Source of the DNA: an uncultured Collinsella sp.
GTDB taxonomy: Bacteria > Actinomycetota > Coriobacteriia > Coriobacteriales > Coriobacteriaceae
Length of the DNA: 64,000 bases
Assembly: GCA_900541245.1 (NCBI GenBank)
Contig: UQIS01000003.1
Coordinates: 18,662-82,661 of the forward strand
Direction: 5' to 3'
The notes under the pieces were generated by a model. It was not told the DNA's origin. It was given only the letters and a program-made list of their open reading frames with translations, and ran no database searches. Position numbers and translations under genes: made by a program. Within the stretch, counting starts at the first letter, position 1. Each line of letters starts with the position of its first letter. Below are positions 54,001-62,115 of this stretch, one piece after another.

Positions 54001-54644
54001 GCCGCACGATAGGCATCGGCAAGGGCCGAGGTATCGGCCTGGCCGCGCGCCACGCGCACGTCGTCCATACCGCCCGGCAGCTGGCTCGACAGCTCCAGCA
54101 GGTCGCGCACCAGACCCTTGATGGTCGTGCCGGCGCCAAAGGGGCCGCCCTCGCCCGCCATAGGATACCAGGCGTAGAGGGCCTTGAGCGATGCCGCGAG
54201 CTCGGGGGCGGCATCGGACGCCGTCGCGCGGGCCAGCACATGCTCAACAGCCTGATCCATGAGCTCGTCGGTATCGGTGAGCACCGTGAACTCGGGGTCG
54301 ATGCCCAGCTCCAGCGCGTGCGCGCGCAGGATACGCGAGCACATGCCGTGAATGGTCGAGATCCACGCGTCGTCGACGGTCAGCGCTTCCTCGTCCATGC
54401 CCTCGTCGATAAGCGCACGGCGCACGCGGTCGCGAATCTCGGCCGCGGCATCCTTGGTAAAGGTGATGGCGAGCACCTGGTCCAGATGCTCGACGAACGG
54501 ACCGGATTCGGGCGAGAGCGCGTAGACGATGCGGCGCGTGAGGGTAAAGGTCTTGCCCGAACCGGCGCCCGCCGAGACAAACAGCGGACGGTCGAGCGTT
54601 TTGACGATCTGCAGCTGTTGCGGCATCAAAGTCGAAAGATCCAT
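51012..54644 (-). CDS. addA: ATP-dependent helicase/nuclease subunit A (AddA)
   Basis: A 1210-residue UvrD-like helicase with a C-terminal RecB-type nuclease. Together with AddB it resects double-strand ends. Walker A is VSAGAGSGKTFTLTRR, motif Ic-like ITFTKDAAAEIRDRV, Walker B MIDEFQDTDQMQ, motif III GDAQQSIYRFRGA, motif V VRIMTVHASKGLEYP and motif VI YVAMTRARELL. The nuclease domain has GAIDALATD and VIDYKTGG, the PD-(D/E)XK residues. The ATG at 54644 follows addB by 3 bp, so the pair is one operon. The length matches the family. Confidence 0.96.
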   Translation of the reverse strand: MDLSTLMPQQLQIVKTLDRPLFVSAGAGSGKTFTLTRRIVYALSPESGPFVEHLDQVLAITFTKDAAAEIRDRVRRALIDEGMDEEALTVDDAWISTIHGMCSRILRAHALELGIDPEFTVLTDTDELMDQAVEHVLARATASDAAPELAASLKALYAWYPMAGEGGPFGAGTTIKGLVRDLLELSSQLPGGMDDVRVARGQADTSALADAYRAALGASKAATEKAQMALDAVDAFEASGKTMADAARLMMSCTMPRASKAFPKEQVELLKAEAADAFINIVLACGGPALDALVGLARSVEAEYRALKAAQSALDNNDLLRMAYEALRDYPTIRAAYEGRFKMVMIDEFQDTDQMQVDLIRCLTGAGERALCTVGDAQQSIYRFRGAEVEVFRRQERKVGSSAAPEATAVADAPAGELVKLVRNFRSHDEVLRYVARVFDGDDGGLMQGFLDLEASDGRKDTLVADASRRQALFVAGGSTQERTQAKARAIAERFRALADAGQPQGGMVLLLGRMTNADVYAQAFRDQGLDCVIAGGSVFAQAAEVQTVRALVCALANPADTAQGLMPLLASPMFALGAQEFLALATKLDSETGETSRRNIDAGIMSDFDVPGLQDLPLVTRAREVLRYALRRVGRDSFAAIARDVVNASGWFVRLAQRGPEGKAIAANVLKALDAVAEAEADFGNSPRSIALAFDRFLAGKEAPGALNEEGDGAVRIMTVHASKGLEYPVVAVAECFGVRKSSSAAQMGRVEGGAQVVALPARFDGVMLADGTFVKGDDVKKQFEHAFKGKGASLWLPPELMEDVCATGSPAEAFAHLRNDDLRLSLEERARLLYVAMTRARELLILAMDAGVSRSKVTAPTFDVETDLTYDVLRRILPTDALDMPQLDADRLVFDNSQLGDYELISLSDFTFGEQAFEANASLDAEGRLVRGDAGAEGAGADARAAVPGPADPKPDSFELVYPQAVGVRMGICPYPMRDSYSYSSIAAALHAEAEDRAAETRVPMDEAGDDAESDGSEMTDADVAAVEPAGNPMALGSAFHAACQWLIEMGADALPAARADALARLWRLTPEQRQRFDVALDRWLKSAVRAELLAWPCVRAEVPFFSLGCEDKDIARYGAYAEGAIDALATDPADPSRALVIDYKTGGTPDETPDQLLEKHALQARVYADALHKAGFETVTVKFVRVEQANPAIFVEPAEPQVVTYNL

Positions 54645-54647
54645 GGT

Positions 54648-57600
54648 CTACACGTCCCTCCTTACAAACGTTCCTTCGTGGTTATACGAGCAGCGGGCAT
54701 GCGCGGCCTGCGTCGACGCCGGGTCGACAGCAGCGACGTTGCCCGCCTCGAGCTCCCGCAGGCGCTCGGCAATGCCGGTCTCCACGCGATCGAGCAGGGC
54801 GTCGAAGTCCATGCTGCCACCCTCGCCGGGGAAACCTTTCTTAAGACCCGGGATGCGGCCGTCGCCGCGCTCCTCCTCGAGCAGCTCGGCGCTCGCGGCA
54901 CCGCGCAACGCCGGTTTGCCGCCCTTGGTCGAAAAATAGAGCGCCGCACGGGTATCCAGATCCAGCGCCCGGCGCATGGCCTGCGCATAGATAAGCGTCT
55001 GGGTATGGGGCGGCAGCCACCGCGGGTCGTCGATGGGCGCCGTGCCCGATTCCTCGTCGCGCACCGTGGGGTCGGCGAGTTTAAACTCCTCAACGCCCGA
55101 ACGATGCTTGTAGTCGATCACCACGGCGCGGTTCTCGGCATCCACGTCCACACGGTCAATGCGCCCGCCGAGCGGCCAGCCGGCATACTCAACGTTAAGA
55201 TCGTTAAAGGCAAACTCCAGGTAGCGCGGAGCAAAAGGCGTCAGCGCCTCGGCTTCATAGGCAAGCACGCCTTCCAGCTGCGGCAGAATCTCGGCCACCT
55301 GGCGCTCCTCTACCGGAGAGAGCGGCACGAGCGGGCCCTCGTTGCCACGCTTGGAAGCATGCTCGGCCAAGGTCTCGTCAAAGACCTCGCGCAGCAGCTC
55401 CTGAGCACGTAGCAGGTTCTCGGGCGTCACACGCTCCATGCCCTCCTGGGGCAGACGGGCGTGCAGGTGCTCCAGCACGTCGTGGACAAAGTTGCCCTTC
55501 TCCATATTGCCAAAGCCCGCGTCGATGGACTGGGGCTTCACGCGGTACGAGACGAACCAGCATAGCGGACAGGTCGAATAGGCCTCGATCTGCGAGGCAG
55601 ACGTCAGGCGCGGCACCAGCGGCGCATCCTCGCCCTCGCCATCGCGACGGCGCAGGACCAGATACGGAATGGCTTCATCGCTCAGATGCTGAGGAGCTTC
55701 GCAGGTCACGCGCTCGCGCCTAAGACCTTCACCTGCCGCGGGATCCAAGTCGACGATGATATCGCCCTCGCCCACGCGCGTGGGCTTGGCGGCGCCAGCG
55801 GCCTCGGCATGCGCCCGCAGCTCGGTCCATACGGCTGCCGGGTAGCACTCGCGTGCCTGGCGATCGTGCGTCACGCGGGCGAGCGCGACCGGACCGCTCG
55901 CCGCCTGCATTGCACGGCCAAAGCGCACGCGCAGCAGGGCGGCGGGCTCCAAAGACACGCCGTCGCGGCGCAGCTCGACCGTCAACGTGGCAAGCGGGCC
56001 CTCTTCGTGCGAAAGCGGATAGCTGTCCAGGTCGACATCGGCAAACAGCACGGCATCGTAGCTGCCAGGGCGAAGAACCGACGCATCGGCAAGCGACGCG
56101 AAGCGCACTTGTGCTCGTGGTGTGCGATCGACCTCATAGGTCTCGTAATCGTAGGCGGTACTGCGCTTGTCCACCTTGGTTCGAACGCCGTCGAGAACCG
56201 GCACGGTCGCGGCCTGCGACACGTCGAGCGCGCGAGCATCGTTCATAAGGATGTCGATGGCATGGCGCAGCAAAGCCGTCTCTGCCTGGCGACGGGCCTG
56301 GCCGTCAAGGCCGCCTAGAGCGCGATCGGGCAACGCCTCGGCAACGGCAAGCATGGCCTTAAGCGCCGTCACGGGCTTGTCACGCCACAGCGCCTGAAAC
56401 ACGTCCGAGACCACGCATGGCACGTTCTTAAACCAGTTTTCTTCGCTGGCGGCCTTGCGGGCGCCCCTCACCTGGCCCTGCACGCTCTGCAGCAGGCTCT
56501 TGACGCCCGCAGTGGTCTTGCTGCGCGACAGGCGCATGTTCTTGTCGAAGCCGCGGGCGCTCGCGGCGTCAGTACCCGAAAGCGGACTGTAGATCCAGTC
56601 GGTAAGCTCCGGCGCGGGCCACCACTCAGTCTTGGAAGCGGTGCCCTCGTCGGCGGCTTTCATACGCTCGATCAGGTTGGCGAGCGCCGTAAACTGCCTG
56701 CCCGCGATGGACTGGGAAAACGCCGTGAACTCAGTCGTCTCGGCCGCAATGTGACGCGCCGCCAAACGGGCGGCGAGCTCGCCGAACAGCTGGGGTGCCC
56801 GGGCAGAAACGACGAGCACGCGCACGGGGTCGGCGGGCGTTGCAGTAGCTTTATCGGCCTTGGACTCCTTGTGCGCTTTCACCAACTTATCGATGGCGTC
56901 CGCATAGACATGAGCACGGGCATGGGGGCCGGCGACCTCAATAAAGGCAGGCTGAGCGGCGGCCCCGCAAGCGACATCAGACGCGACGGCGTCCTCCCCC
57001 AGCGGCGCGATCTCAAACAGCACACCGCGGGCATCAAATGCCGTGGCAAGCTCCTCGCGCATCGCCGCCTGCTCGCGGGCAAGCAGCACGACGACCTCTC
57101 CCCCATTGTTCGCCACGGCAGACAGCAGCTCGAGTAGACCGTGCGTAAACGACGTGGTACCGCGCACGCATACGGCGCGGGCGCACGCCGGCAGGCTATC
57201 GGCCAGGGCACCGGCCATAATGTCGGCTGCCTCGCAGGGCTCGACCATATCTCGACGGTCCAAACCGCCCGCGTAGGCACGCAAAAGCTCAAACACACGA
57301 GCCTCGGCATCGCTTTTTGGCTCAGGCTGGCAATTGTTGCCACCGCATCGCTCGGCCGTCGTCCCCGCCACACCCGGCAGCACATCGCGGGCCATGCGCG
57401 CGAGCATGCGCACCGTGCCCTGGCTACGCGAAAGCGGCTGCAGGTCGGCATCGTCGCGGCGGGCAATCATATCCGAAAACAGCATCTGACGTTGCAGGTT
57501 GTCGACGAAACCGCGCCCGTCGCCCAAAAGCTCCCAAAGCGAGCGAAGCCACGATGCGGGTGTCTTGTAGTCGATACCCAGCGAAATGCCGGCTTCCGCC

Positions 57601-57746
57601 GCATCATGACGGCACAGATCGAGCTCGGCAAACGTTGGTGCCAGCAACACGGCACGCCCGTGACGGGCAATAAGGTCGGCAAGCAGCGCCGACTCGGCAT
57701 CGCTCAAATCCGTGCCGGCATTGGTGGTATAGATTCGAACAGGCAT
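54648..57746 (-). CDS. addB: ATP-dependent nuclease subunit B (AddB-like)
   Basis: A 1032-residue inactivated-helicase/nuclease subunit that recognises regulatory sites and degrades one strand. The N-terminus has LLAPTFAELDLCR in place of a strict Walker A, as in actinobacterial and some clostridial AddB-like proteins. The nuclease motif is GGRIDRVDVDAENRAVVIDY followed by KHRS. The iron-sulfur staple seems incomplete: YSTCPLC gives one or two Cys, and near the C-terminus ARCSYNHEG has one Cys where three are usual. GAACAGGC-type sequence precedes no clear ribosome site (GGACCAT at the ATG). Confidence 0.9.
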   Translation of the reverse strand: MPVRIYTTNAGTDLSDAESALLADLIARHGRAVLLAPTFAELDLCRHDAAEAGISLGIDYKTPASWLRSLWELLGDGRGFVDNLQRQMLFSDMIARRDDADLQPLSRSQGTVRMLARMARDVLPGVAGTTAERCGGNNCQPEPKSDAEARVFELLRAYAGGLDRRDMVEPCEAADIMAGALADSLPACARAVCVRGTTSFTHGLLELLSAVANNGGEVVVLLAREQAAMREELATAFDARGVLFEIAPLGEDAVASDVACGAAAQPAFIEVAGPHARAHVYADAIDKLVKAHKESKADKATATPADPVRVLVVSARAPQLFGELAARLAARHIAAETTEFTAFSQSIAGRQFTALANLIERMKAADEGTASKTEWWPAPELTDWIYSPLSGTDAASARGFDKNMRLSRSKTTAGVKSLLQSVQGQVRGARKAASEENWFKNVPCVVSDVFQALWRDKPVTALKAMLAVAEALPDRALGGLDGQARRQAETALLRHAIDILMNDARALDVSQAATVPVLDGVRTKVDKRSTAYDYETYEVDRTPRAQVRFASLADASVLRPGSYDAVLFADVDLDSYPLSHEEGPLATLTVELRRDGVSLEPAALLRVRFGRAMQAASGPVALARVTHDRQARECYPAAVWTELRAHAEAAGAAKPTRVGEGDIIVDLDPAAGEGLRRERVTCEAPQHLSDEAIPYLVLRRRDGEGEDAPLVPRLTSASQIEAYSTCPLCWFVSYRVKPQSIDAGFGNMEKGNFVHDVLEHLHARLPQEGMERVTPENLLRAQELLREVFDETLAEHASKRGNEGPLVPLSPVEERQVAEILPQLEGVLAYEAEALTPFAPRYLEFAFNDLNVEYAGWPLGGRIDRVDVDAENRAVVIDYKHRSGVEEFKLADPTVRDEESGTAPIDDPRWLPPHTQTLIYAQAMRRALDLDTRAALYFSTKGGKPALRGAASAELLEEERGDGRIPGLKKGFPGEGGSMDFDALLDRVETGIAERLRELEAGNVAAVDPASTQAAHARCSYNHEGTFVRRDV

Positions 57747-57878
57747 GGTCCTCCGCTCAAACCGTTCGCAATAATCAATGCATCCATCCTACCCGCCCAA
57801 GCGGACACATTGCCACCGCAGTTCCATCTTTTGGTACAAAGCAACCTGAACCCAACGCACCAGCCGATTGCAGACATA

Positions 57879-57905
57879 TAAAAACCGCCCCCGGAGGGAC
57901 GGTTC
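57879..57905 (-). terminator. Rho-independent terminator after the YerC-type gene
   Basis: On the minus strand AACCGTCCC-TCC-GGGGGCGGTT is followed by TTTAT, 26 nt after the stop of the regulator gene. Confidence 0.85.
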
Positions 57906-57930
57906 TTCGTAATTCAATGTTGTCGCTGGC

Positions 57931-58230
57931 CTACTCGCCATCCTCCAACTTAATGAGGATCTTGCGGTAGCCACCGTACTCGCCGTTCAGCGCCTTTGAA
58001 ACGCGGCTCACCGTGGTGGACGAAGCGCCGGTACGGGCCTGAACCTCAACATAAGGCTCGCCCTCGTCCAAATAGCGCGCAACCTGCAAACGCTGAGAAA
58101 GGTCGCAAATCTCGCGCGGCGTGCAGATATCGGTCAAAAACGCTTGGATATCCTTCTCGTCGTCCAAAAGGCTAAATGCGTGGACCAGCTGCTTGACATC
58201 AGGCTTGTCAAACATGTTCTCGATATTCAT
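57931..58230 (-). CDS. YerC/YecD-type TrpR-like regulator
   Basis: A 99-residue helical DNA-binding protein of the TrpR superfamily. The helix-turn-helix covers PREICDLSQRLQVARYLDEG and SSTTVSRVSKALN, ending in GGYRKILIKL, the YerC/YecD signature. The N-terminal helices form the dimer surface. The function in Firmicutes is poorly known. It lies upstream of addB on the same strand but is separated from it by a terminator, so it is transcribed alone. Confidence 0.92.
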   Translation of the reverse strand: MNIENMFDKPDVKQLVHAFSLLDDEKDIQAFLTDICTPREICDLSQRLQVARYLDEGEPYVEVQARTGASSTTVSRVSKALNGEYGGYRKILIKLEDGE

Positions 58231-58335
58231 CGATCACCGCCAAACCCGCCAAAAGGCATCGAAGTTGATACTGACATCGGGCATCGTTCACCCGTTCTAT
58301 GCAATAGGGCAACGCCTGTGGCTTTTGCCCGTAGC

Positions 58336-58344
58336 AGTGTAGCA
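58336..58344 (-). promoter_or_regulatory. Extended -10 promoter for the YerC-type gene
   Basis: On the minus strand TGCTACACT (TGC plus TACACT) lies about 106 nt before the ATG. It follows the same TGNTANNNT pattern as other promoters here. The rest of the 324-bp gap to the holin-like gene has no other clear feature. Confidence 0.35.
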
Positions 58345-58554
58345 CACCACCAAACTAAAGCGACAAGACTCTCTGCCAGCGGCGCGTTTTTCAGGACGAA
58401 CGCCGTTTAGAAACCATATGCGCACGTAAGCTCCACGAATATTTGAGACAATGGGCGCCCAAACACCGCGGCGCGCCCGCGCAACCATCCAGGTCGCCGC
58501 CGTAAGCCGCTTCACGCGACGCCAGCAATCCCGGCGCAAGAAAGGATTCACGCC

Positions 58555-58920
58555 ATGCGCTTTATGCTTAACTGGCTCTTCACCTCGATCGCCATCGCGA
58601 TCGCCACGTTCCTCGTCCCCGGTATCCAACCCTTCGGCTTTGCCGAGACCTGGGTCTGCTTTGCCTTTGTGGGACTGTTCCTGAACATTGTCGATTCGTT
58701 CGTCAAACCGTTCCTCACGGTCATCTCGCTGCCGCTCACGATCATTACGCTGGGCATTTTCCAGCTTGTCGTCAACAGCTTTATGCTTGAGCTCGCGAGT
58801 TACCTGTCGGTCAACCTGCTGGGCGTCGGCATCTCCATCGCCAGCTTTGGATCGGCCTTTATGGGCAGCATCCTGGTGTCCATCACGCGCAGCATCCTCG
58901 ACAGCATCGCCGAGGACTAA
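58555..58920 (+). CDS. Phage-holin-4 / YvlD-family membrane protein
   Basis: A 121-residue integral membrane protein with four hydrophobic helices (WLFTSIAIAIATFLVPGI, WVCFAFVGLFLNIVDSF, VISLPLTIITLGIFQLVVN, and a C-terminal one). The motif VKPFLTVISLPLTIITLG is typical of this family. Despite the holin name these are usually chromosomal envelope proteins linked to cell-envelope stress. AAAGGA precedes the ATG by 9 nt. It stands alone with a strong terminator. Confidence 0.9.
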   Translation: MRFMLNWLFTSIAIAIATFLVPGIQPFGFAETWVCFAFVGLFLNIVDSFVKPFLTVISLPLTIITLGIFQLVVNSFMLELASYLSVNLLGVGISIASFGSAFMGSILVSITRSILDSIAED

Positions 58921-58960
58921 AATGGCCATTCCGGCCGTGTCCGTCTCAACAGCCCAAAAC

Positions 58961-58999
58961 GAAGGCCGCCCATCGCAAAAATGGGCGGCCTTCTTATTT
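58961..58999 (+). terminator. Bidirectional rho-independent terminator
   Basis: GAAGGCCGCCCAT and ATGGGCGGCCTTC form a perfect 13-bp stem. TTATTT follows on the plus strand and GTTTT on the minus strand, so it can serve both the holin-like gene and the Rrf2 gene. Confidence 0.88.
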
Positions 59000-59061
59000 G
59001 CCAAGTCTCAAAGGGCGAGAAAATCTACCATTTCCACCCCGTCCCCAAATGCAGGTGTGGG

Positions 59062-59490
59062 TTAGATGACGTAGTCGTAGCCATGGTTGGGAGCGACAAG
59101 TTGATCGAGCGTCACACCGTCGAGGTAGTCGTTGATGAGCTTGTCCAGGTTCTTCCACACGTCGAGCGTGGGGCACTCATCCGAACGCGAGCAGCCCTTG
59201 CAGTCGCCATCCAGGCAGGCGACCGGCGCCAGACTGCCCTCGGTCAGGCGCAAGATCTCGCCCACCGTGTATTGCTCGGGCGGGCGCGTGAGCACATAGC
59301 CGCCGCCCTTGCCGCGCATGCCCGAGAGCATGTTGGCGCGCACGAGCGTAGCCAAAATGTTCTCGAGATATTTCTCGGAAATCCCCTGTCGCGCCGCGAT
59401 CTCTTTGAGCGGGATGCGACCGGCTGCCTGGTGCTCGGCCAGATCGACCATAACGCGCAGGGCATATCTGCCCTTAGTAGAAACCAACAT
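59062..59490 (-). CDS. Rrf2-family regulator with Fe-S-type cysteines
   Basis: A 142-residue winged-helix repressor. The N-terminus STKGRYALRVMVDLA and EIAARQGISEKYLENIL is the standard Rrf2 DNA-binding part. The cysteine loop CLDGDCKGC followed by SDECP (about residues 92-110) resembles the cluster-binding loop of IscR or of redox-sensing Rrf2 proteins, unlike CymR, which lacks it. It is divergent from cysK with a 253-bp gap, so it probably controls cysteine synthesis or Fe-S assembly genes and itself. Confidence 0.93.
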   Translation of the reverse strand: MLVSTKGRYALRVMVDLAEHQAAGRIPLKEIAARQGISEKYLENILATLVRANMLSGMRGKGGGYVLTRPPEQYTVGEILRLTEGSLAPVACLDGDCKGCSRSDECPTLDVWKNLDKLINDYLDGVTLDQLVAPNHGYDYVI

Positions 59491-59607
59491 GTATAGTGCT
59501 GCCTTTCGGTCATTTAGTCCGTAGAAATTCTAGCCGAAATATTGGTTTTGAAAATACACGTTCCGGTCAAGATGGTTAATCGACTCGTAATAATCTTCTA
59601 TTTCCTA

Positions 59608-59636
59608 TTGCGTTACTAGGCTTTACTGTCTACTAT
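59608..59636 (+). promoter_or_regulatory. Promoter of cysK
   Basis: TTGCGT (59608-59613), a 17-nt spacer, and TACTAT (59631-59636). A transcript would start near 59643, giving a leader of about 100 nt. Confidence 0.55.
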
Positions 59637-59658
59637 GCTTGCCAACAGCAAAAAGAAC

Positions 59659-59679
59659 AACCCATAAGGTTTATGGGTT
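59659..59679. promoter_or_regulatory. Palindromic operator candidate before cysK
   Basis: AACCCATAA-GGT-TTATGGGTT is a perfect 9-bp inverted repeat with a 3-nt spacer, just downstream of the predicted cysK start point. Its size and position fit a dimeric repressor, plausibly the divergent Rrf2 protein. Confidence 0.55.
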
Positions 59680-59743
59680 TCGCTGCTACACACACCGTAA
59701 ACCCACACGGTATCCAGTCGTTTGAACACTTTGGAGGTTCACC

Positions 59744-60682
59744 ATGAGCAATGTTTACACGTCCATCGATCAGCTTATCGGCCACACCCCGCTTCTGGAG
59801 CTCACTCACTTTGAGGCCGATGAGGACCTCAAGGCCCGCGTGCTCGTCAAGCTGGAATACTTCAACCCCGCCGGGTCCGTTAAAGACCGCGTCGCCAAGA
59901 GCATGATCGACGAGGCCGAGAAGGCCGGCAAGCTCGTGCGCGGCGGCGACTACACCATCATCGAGCCCACGAGCGGCAACACCGGCGTCGGCATCGCCTC
60001 GGTGGCGGCGGCTCGCGGCTACAAGGTGATCATCACCATGCCCGAGACTATGTCCGTCGAACGCCGCAAGCTTATGCAGGCATACGGCGCACAGCTCGTG
60101 CTCACCGACGGTTCCAAGGGCATGAAGGGCGCCATCGCCAAGGCCGAGGAACTGCAGAAGGAGACGCCCAACAGCATCATCGCCGGCCAGTTTGTGAACC
60201 CCGCCAACCCCGCCATCCACAAGGCCACGACCGGCCCCGAGATCTGGGATGACACCGACGGCAAGGTCGACATCTTCGTCGCCGGCGTCGGCACCGGCGG
60301 CACCGTGACCGGCGTGGGCGAGTTCCTCAAGGAGCAGAACCCCGAGATTCAGATCGTCGCCGTCGAGCCCGCTACCTCCCCGGTGCTCTCTAAGGGCCAG
60401 GCCGGCCCGCACAAGATCCAGGGTATCGGTGCCGGCTTTGTGCCCGACGTCCTCGACACCCAGGTCTATGACGAGATCATCCCCGTCGAGAACGACGACG
60501 CCTTTGCGACCGGCCGTGCCGTGGGCCACAAGGAGGGCGTGCTCGTGGGCATTTCGTCCGGCGCCGCCGTGTGGGCCGCGCTGCAGCTGGCCAAGCGCCC
60601 CGAGAACGAGGGCAAGACCATCGTGGCCCTGCTCGCCGATACTGGTGAGCGCTACCTGTCCACGGCACTGTTCCAGGACTAG
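59744..60682 (+). CDS. cysK: Cysteine synthase A (O-acetylserine sulfhydrylase)
   Basis: A 312-residue PLP enzyme that makes cysteine from O-acetylserine and sulfide. The PLP lysine is in NPAGSVKDRVA, the substrate loop is EPTSGNTGVG, the phosphate loop GVGTGGTVTGVG and the C-terminal loop GISSGAAVWAA. The length is standard. GGAGG lies 6 nt before the ATG. It is divergent from the Rrf2 regulator, and mnmA, which needs cysteine-derived sulfur, follows 180 bp downstream. Confidence 0.97.
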   Translation: MSNVYTSIDQLIGHTPLLELTHFEADEDLKARVLVKLEYFNPAGSVKDRVAKSMIDEAEKAGKLVRGGDYTIIEPTSGNTGVGIASVAAARGYKVIITMPETMSVERRKLMQAYGAQLVLTDGSKGMKGAIAKAEELQKETPNSIIAGQFVNPANPAIHKATTGPEIWDDTDGKVDIFVAGVGTGGTVTGVGEFLKEQNPEIQIVAVEPATSPVLSKGQAGPHKIQGIGAGFVPDVLDTQVYDEIIPVENDDAFATGRAVGHKEGVLVGISSGAAVWAALQLAKRPENEGKTIVALLADTGERYLSTALFQD

Positions 60683-60781
60683 AGCCTGTCGCCCATAGGT
60701 TGAGCCCACGGACGAGCCGGTCTCCTCTCTCCCGGCAGCCTGAGCCCATCCCATCAGGGTGTCCCACGAGACGTCCGAACT

Positions 60782-60790
60782 TGCTACAAT
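60782..60790 (+). promoter_or_regulatory. Extended -10 promoter of mnmA
   Basis: TGCTACAAT (TGC plus TACAAT at 60785-60790). The predicted start near 60797 coincides with the 5' side of the hairpin at 60795-60822. Confidence 0.45.
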
Positions 60791-60794
60791 GTCT

Positions 60795-60833
60795 GCGGCG
60801 CGGAACCAGCCTCCCGCGCCGCTTTTCTTTTTT
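60795..60833 (+). terminator. Rho-independent terminator between cysK and mnmA
   Basis: GCGGCGCGG (60795-60803) pairs with CCGCGCCGC (60814-60822), followed by TTTTCTTTTTT. It can end the cysK transcript. Since a promoter-like box lies just before it, it might also attenuate mnmA. Confidence 0.85.
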
Positions 60834-60862
60834 GGCCACATGCCACCAAGGAGAACCTCCCC

Positions 60863-61963
60863 ATGCACAACAAGCGCGTGCTCGTCGCCATGAGCGGCGG
60901 CGTCGATTCCAGCGTGACCGCGTACCTGCTCAAAAGCCAGGGCTACGAATGCGTCGGCGCCACCATGCGCCTCACCTGCCCCGCGCCCGATCCCGTCACG
61001 GGCATGAGTAAGGTCGACCGCGACATCGCCGATGCAAAGGCTGTCGCCGAGCGCCTGGGGATGCCCCACCATGTGCTCGACCTGCAGCAGACCTTCGACC
61101 GCAACGTTATCGAGCGCTTCGTGACCGCCTATCAGGAGGGGCTGACGCCCAACCCATGCATCATCTGCAACCGCCACATTAAGTTTGGCGCATTGCTGGA
61201 TGCGGCGCTGGATATGGGCTGCGACTACATCGCCACGGGCCACTACGCCAAAACGAGCCAGGCGTCCGACGGAACCTGGCAGCTGTACCGCGGCGAGGAC
61301 CCCAAAAAGGACCAGAGTTACTTTTTGTATTCGCTTACGCAGGAACGCCTGGCGCACACGATCTTTCCGCTGGCTGGGCTGGACAAAGAGCGCGACGTGC
61401 GCCGCATTGCCGCCGAGCAGGGCTTTACCAACGCCAAGAAGGCCGAAAGCGAGGACATCTGCTTTATTCCAGACGGTGACTACGCGGGCTATATCGAGCG
61501 CCGCTGCGGACATCCCGCTGCACCGGGCGACATTGTGTGGCGCGACGGCAGCGTGGTCGGGCGCCACAACGGTGCGCTGCGCTACACCATCGGTCAGCGC
61601 AAGGGCCTGGGCGTCGCGATGGCGCATCCCGTGTACGTAACGGGCGTCGACGCCGACAGCAGCACCGTGCGTCTGGGCGAGGCCGAGGACCTAACGGCCA
61701 CAGCGCTCACGGCCAACGACTGGATCTGGAGTGCCCCTGCCGACCGCATGAAGGCAGAGCTCACGTCCGGTGGCATTCGCGTAGGTGCCAAGTACCGCTA
61801 CCGTCAGAAAGACCAGGCAGCGACCCTTGCGCGCGGCGAAGACGGGCAAATGCTGCTAACTTTTGACGACCCGCAGCGCGCCATCGCCCCCGGCCAAGCC
61901 GTTGTAGTCTACCGCGGCGACATCGTCCTGGGCGGCGGCACCGTTACGGCAGCCATCAAATAA
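60863..61963 (+). CDS. mnmA: tRNA-specific 2-thiouridylase MnmA
   Basis: A 366-residue enzyme that thiolates U34 of Glu, Gln and Lys tRNAs. The PP-loop is MSGGVDSSVTAYLL. The catalytic cysteines are in NPCIICNRHIKF and SEDICFIPDGDY. The C-terminal beta-barrel domain (RYTIGQRKGLG, VRLGEAEDL, DPQRAIAPGQAVVVY) is complete. AAGGAG lies 9 nt before the ATG. The stop TAA is the first triplet of a 42-bp direct repeat that occurs again at the end of the HipA-like gene. Confidence 0.97.
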   Translation: MHNKRVLVAMSGGVDSSVTAYLLKSQGYECVGATMRLTCPAPDPVTGMSKVDRDIADAKAVAERLGMPHHVLDLQQTFDRNVIERFVTAYQEGLTPNPCIICNRHIKFGALLDAALDMGCDYIATGHYAKTSQASDGTWQLYRGEDPKKDQSYFLYSLTQERLAHTIFPLAGLDKERDVRRIAAEQGFTNAKKAESEDICFIPDGDYAGYIERRCGHPAAPGDIVWRDGSVVGRHNGALRYTIGQRKGLGVAMAHPVYVTGVDADSSTVRLGEAEDLTATALTANDWIWSAPADRMKAELTSGGIRVGAKYRYRQKDQAATLARGEDGQMLLTFDDPQRAIAPGQAVVVYRGDIVLGGGTVTAAIK

Positions 61964-62002
61964 CAGCACTCCTCGATAAGTTGCGGTGAAATAGGGACTG
62001 TT
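61961..62002 (+). repeat. 42-bp direct repeat, left copy
   Basis: TAACAGCACT, then 7 variable bases, then a 25-bp block beginning AAGTTGCGGTGAAATAGG. The same arrangement with the same 7-nt spacing is at 63487-63528. The first three bases are the mnmA stop codon; in the right copy they are the stop codon of the HipA-like gene. Confidence 0.85.
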
Positions 62003-62046
62003 TAAGCGTTTCAAGCCGCTAAACAGTCCCTATTTCACCGCAACTT
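61978..62046. repeat. Paired palindrome (REPIN-like), family A
   Basis: Left arm 61978-62004 and right arm 62020-62046 are exact reverse complements (27 bp, starting AAGTTGCGGTGAAATAGG), with a 15-nt loop. It follows mnmA and precedes the HTH-HipA gene. The sequence core is shared with 2959-3026 and 50935-51002. Confidence 0.8.
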
Positions 62047-62115
62047 TGTTAAGTATTATGATGTTTGTGCTTGCTATATTTAACGATTAGAATACTTAAC
62101 GAGGTGATGCAGCAG

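Noticed and set aside
52284..55412. Plus-strand frame of over 1000 codons across addA and addB
   Set aside because: It spans the junction of two genuine nuclease genes on the other strand and has Arg/His/Gly-rich shadow composition.
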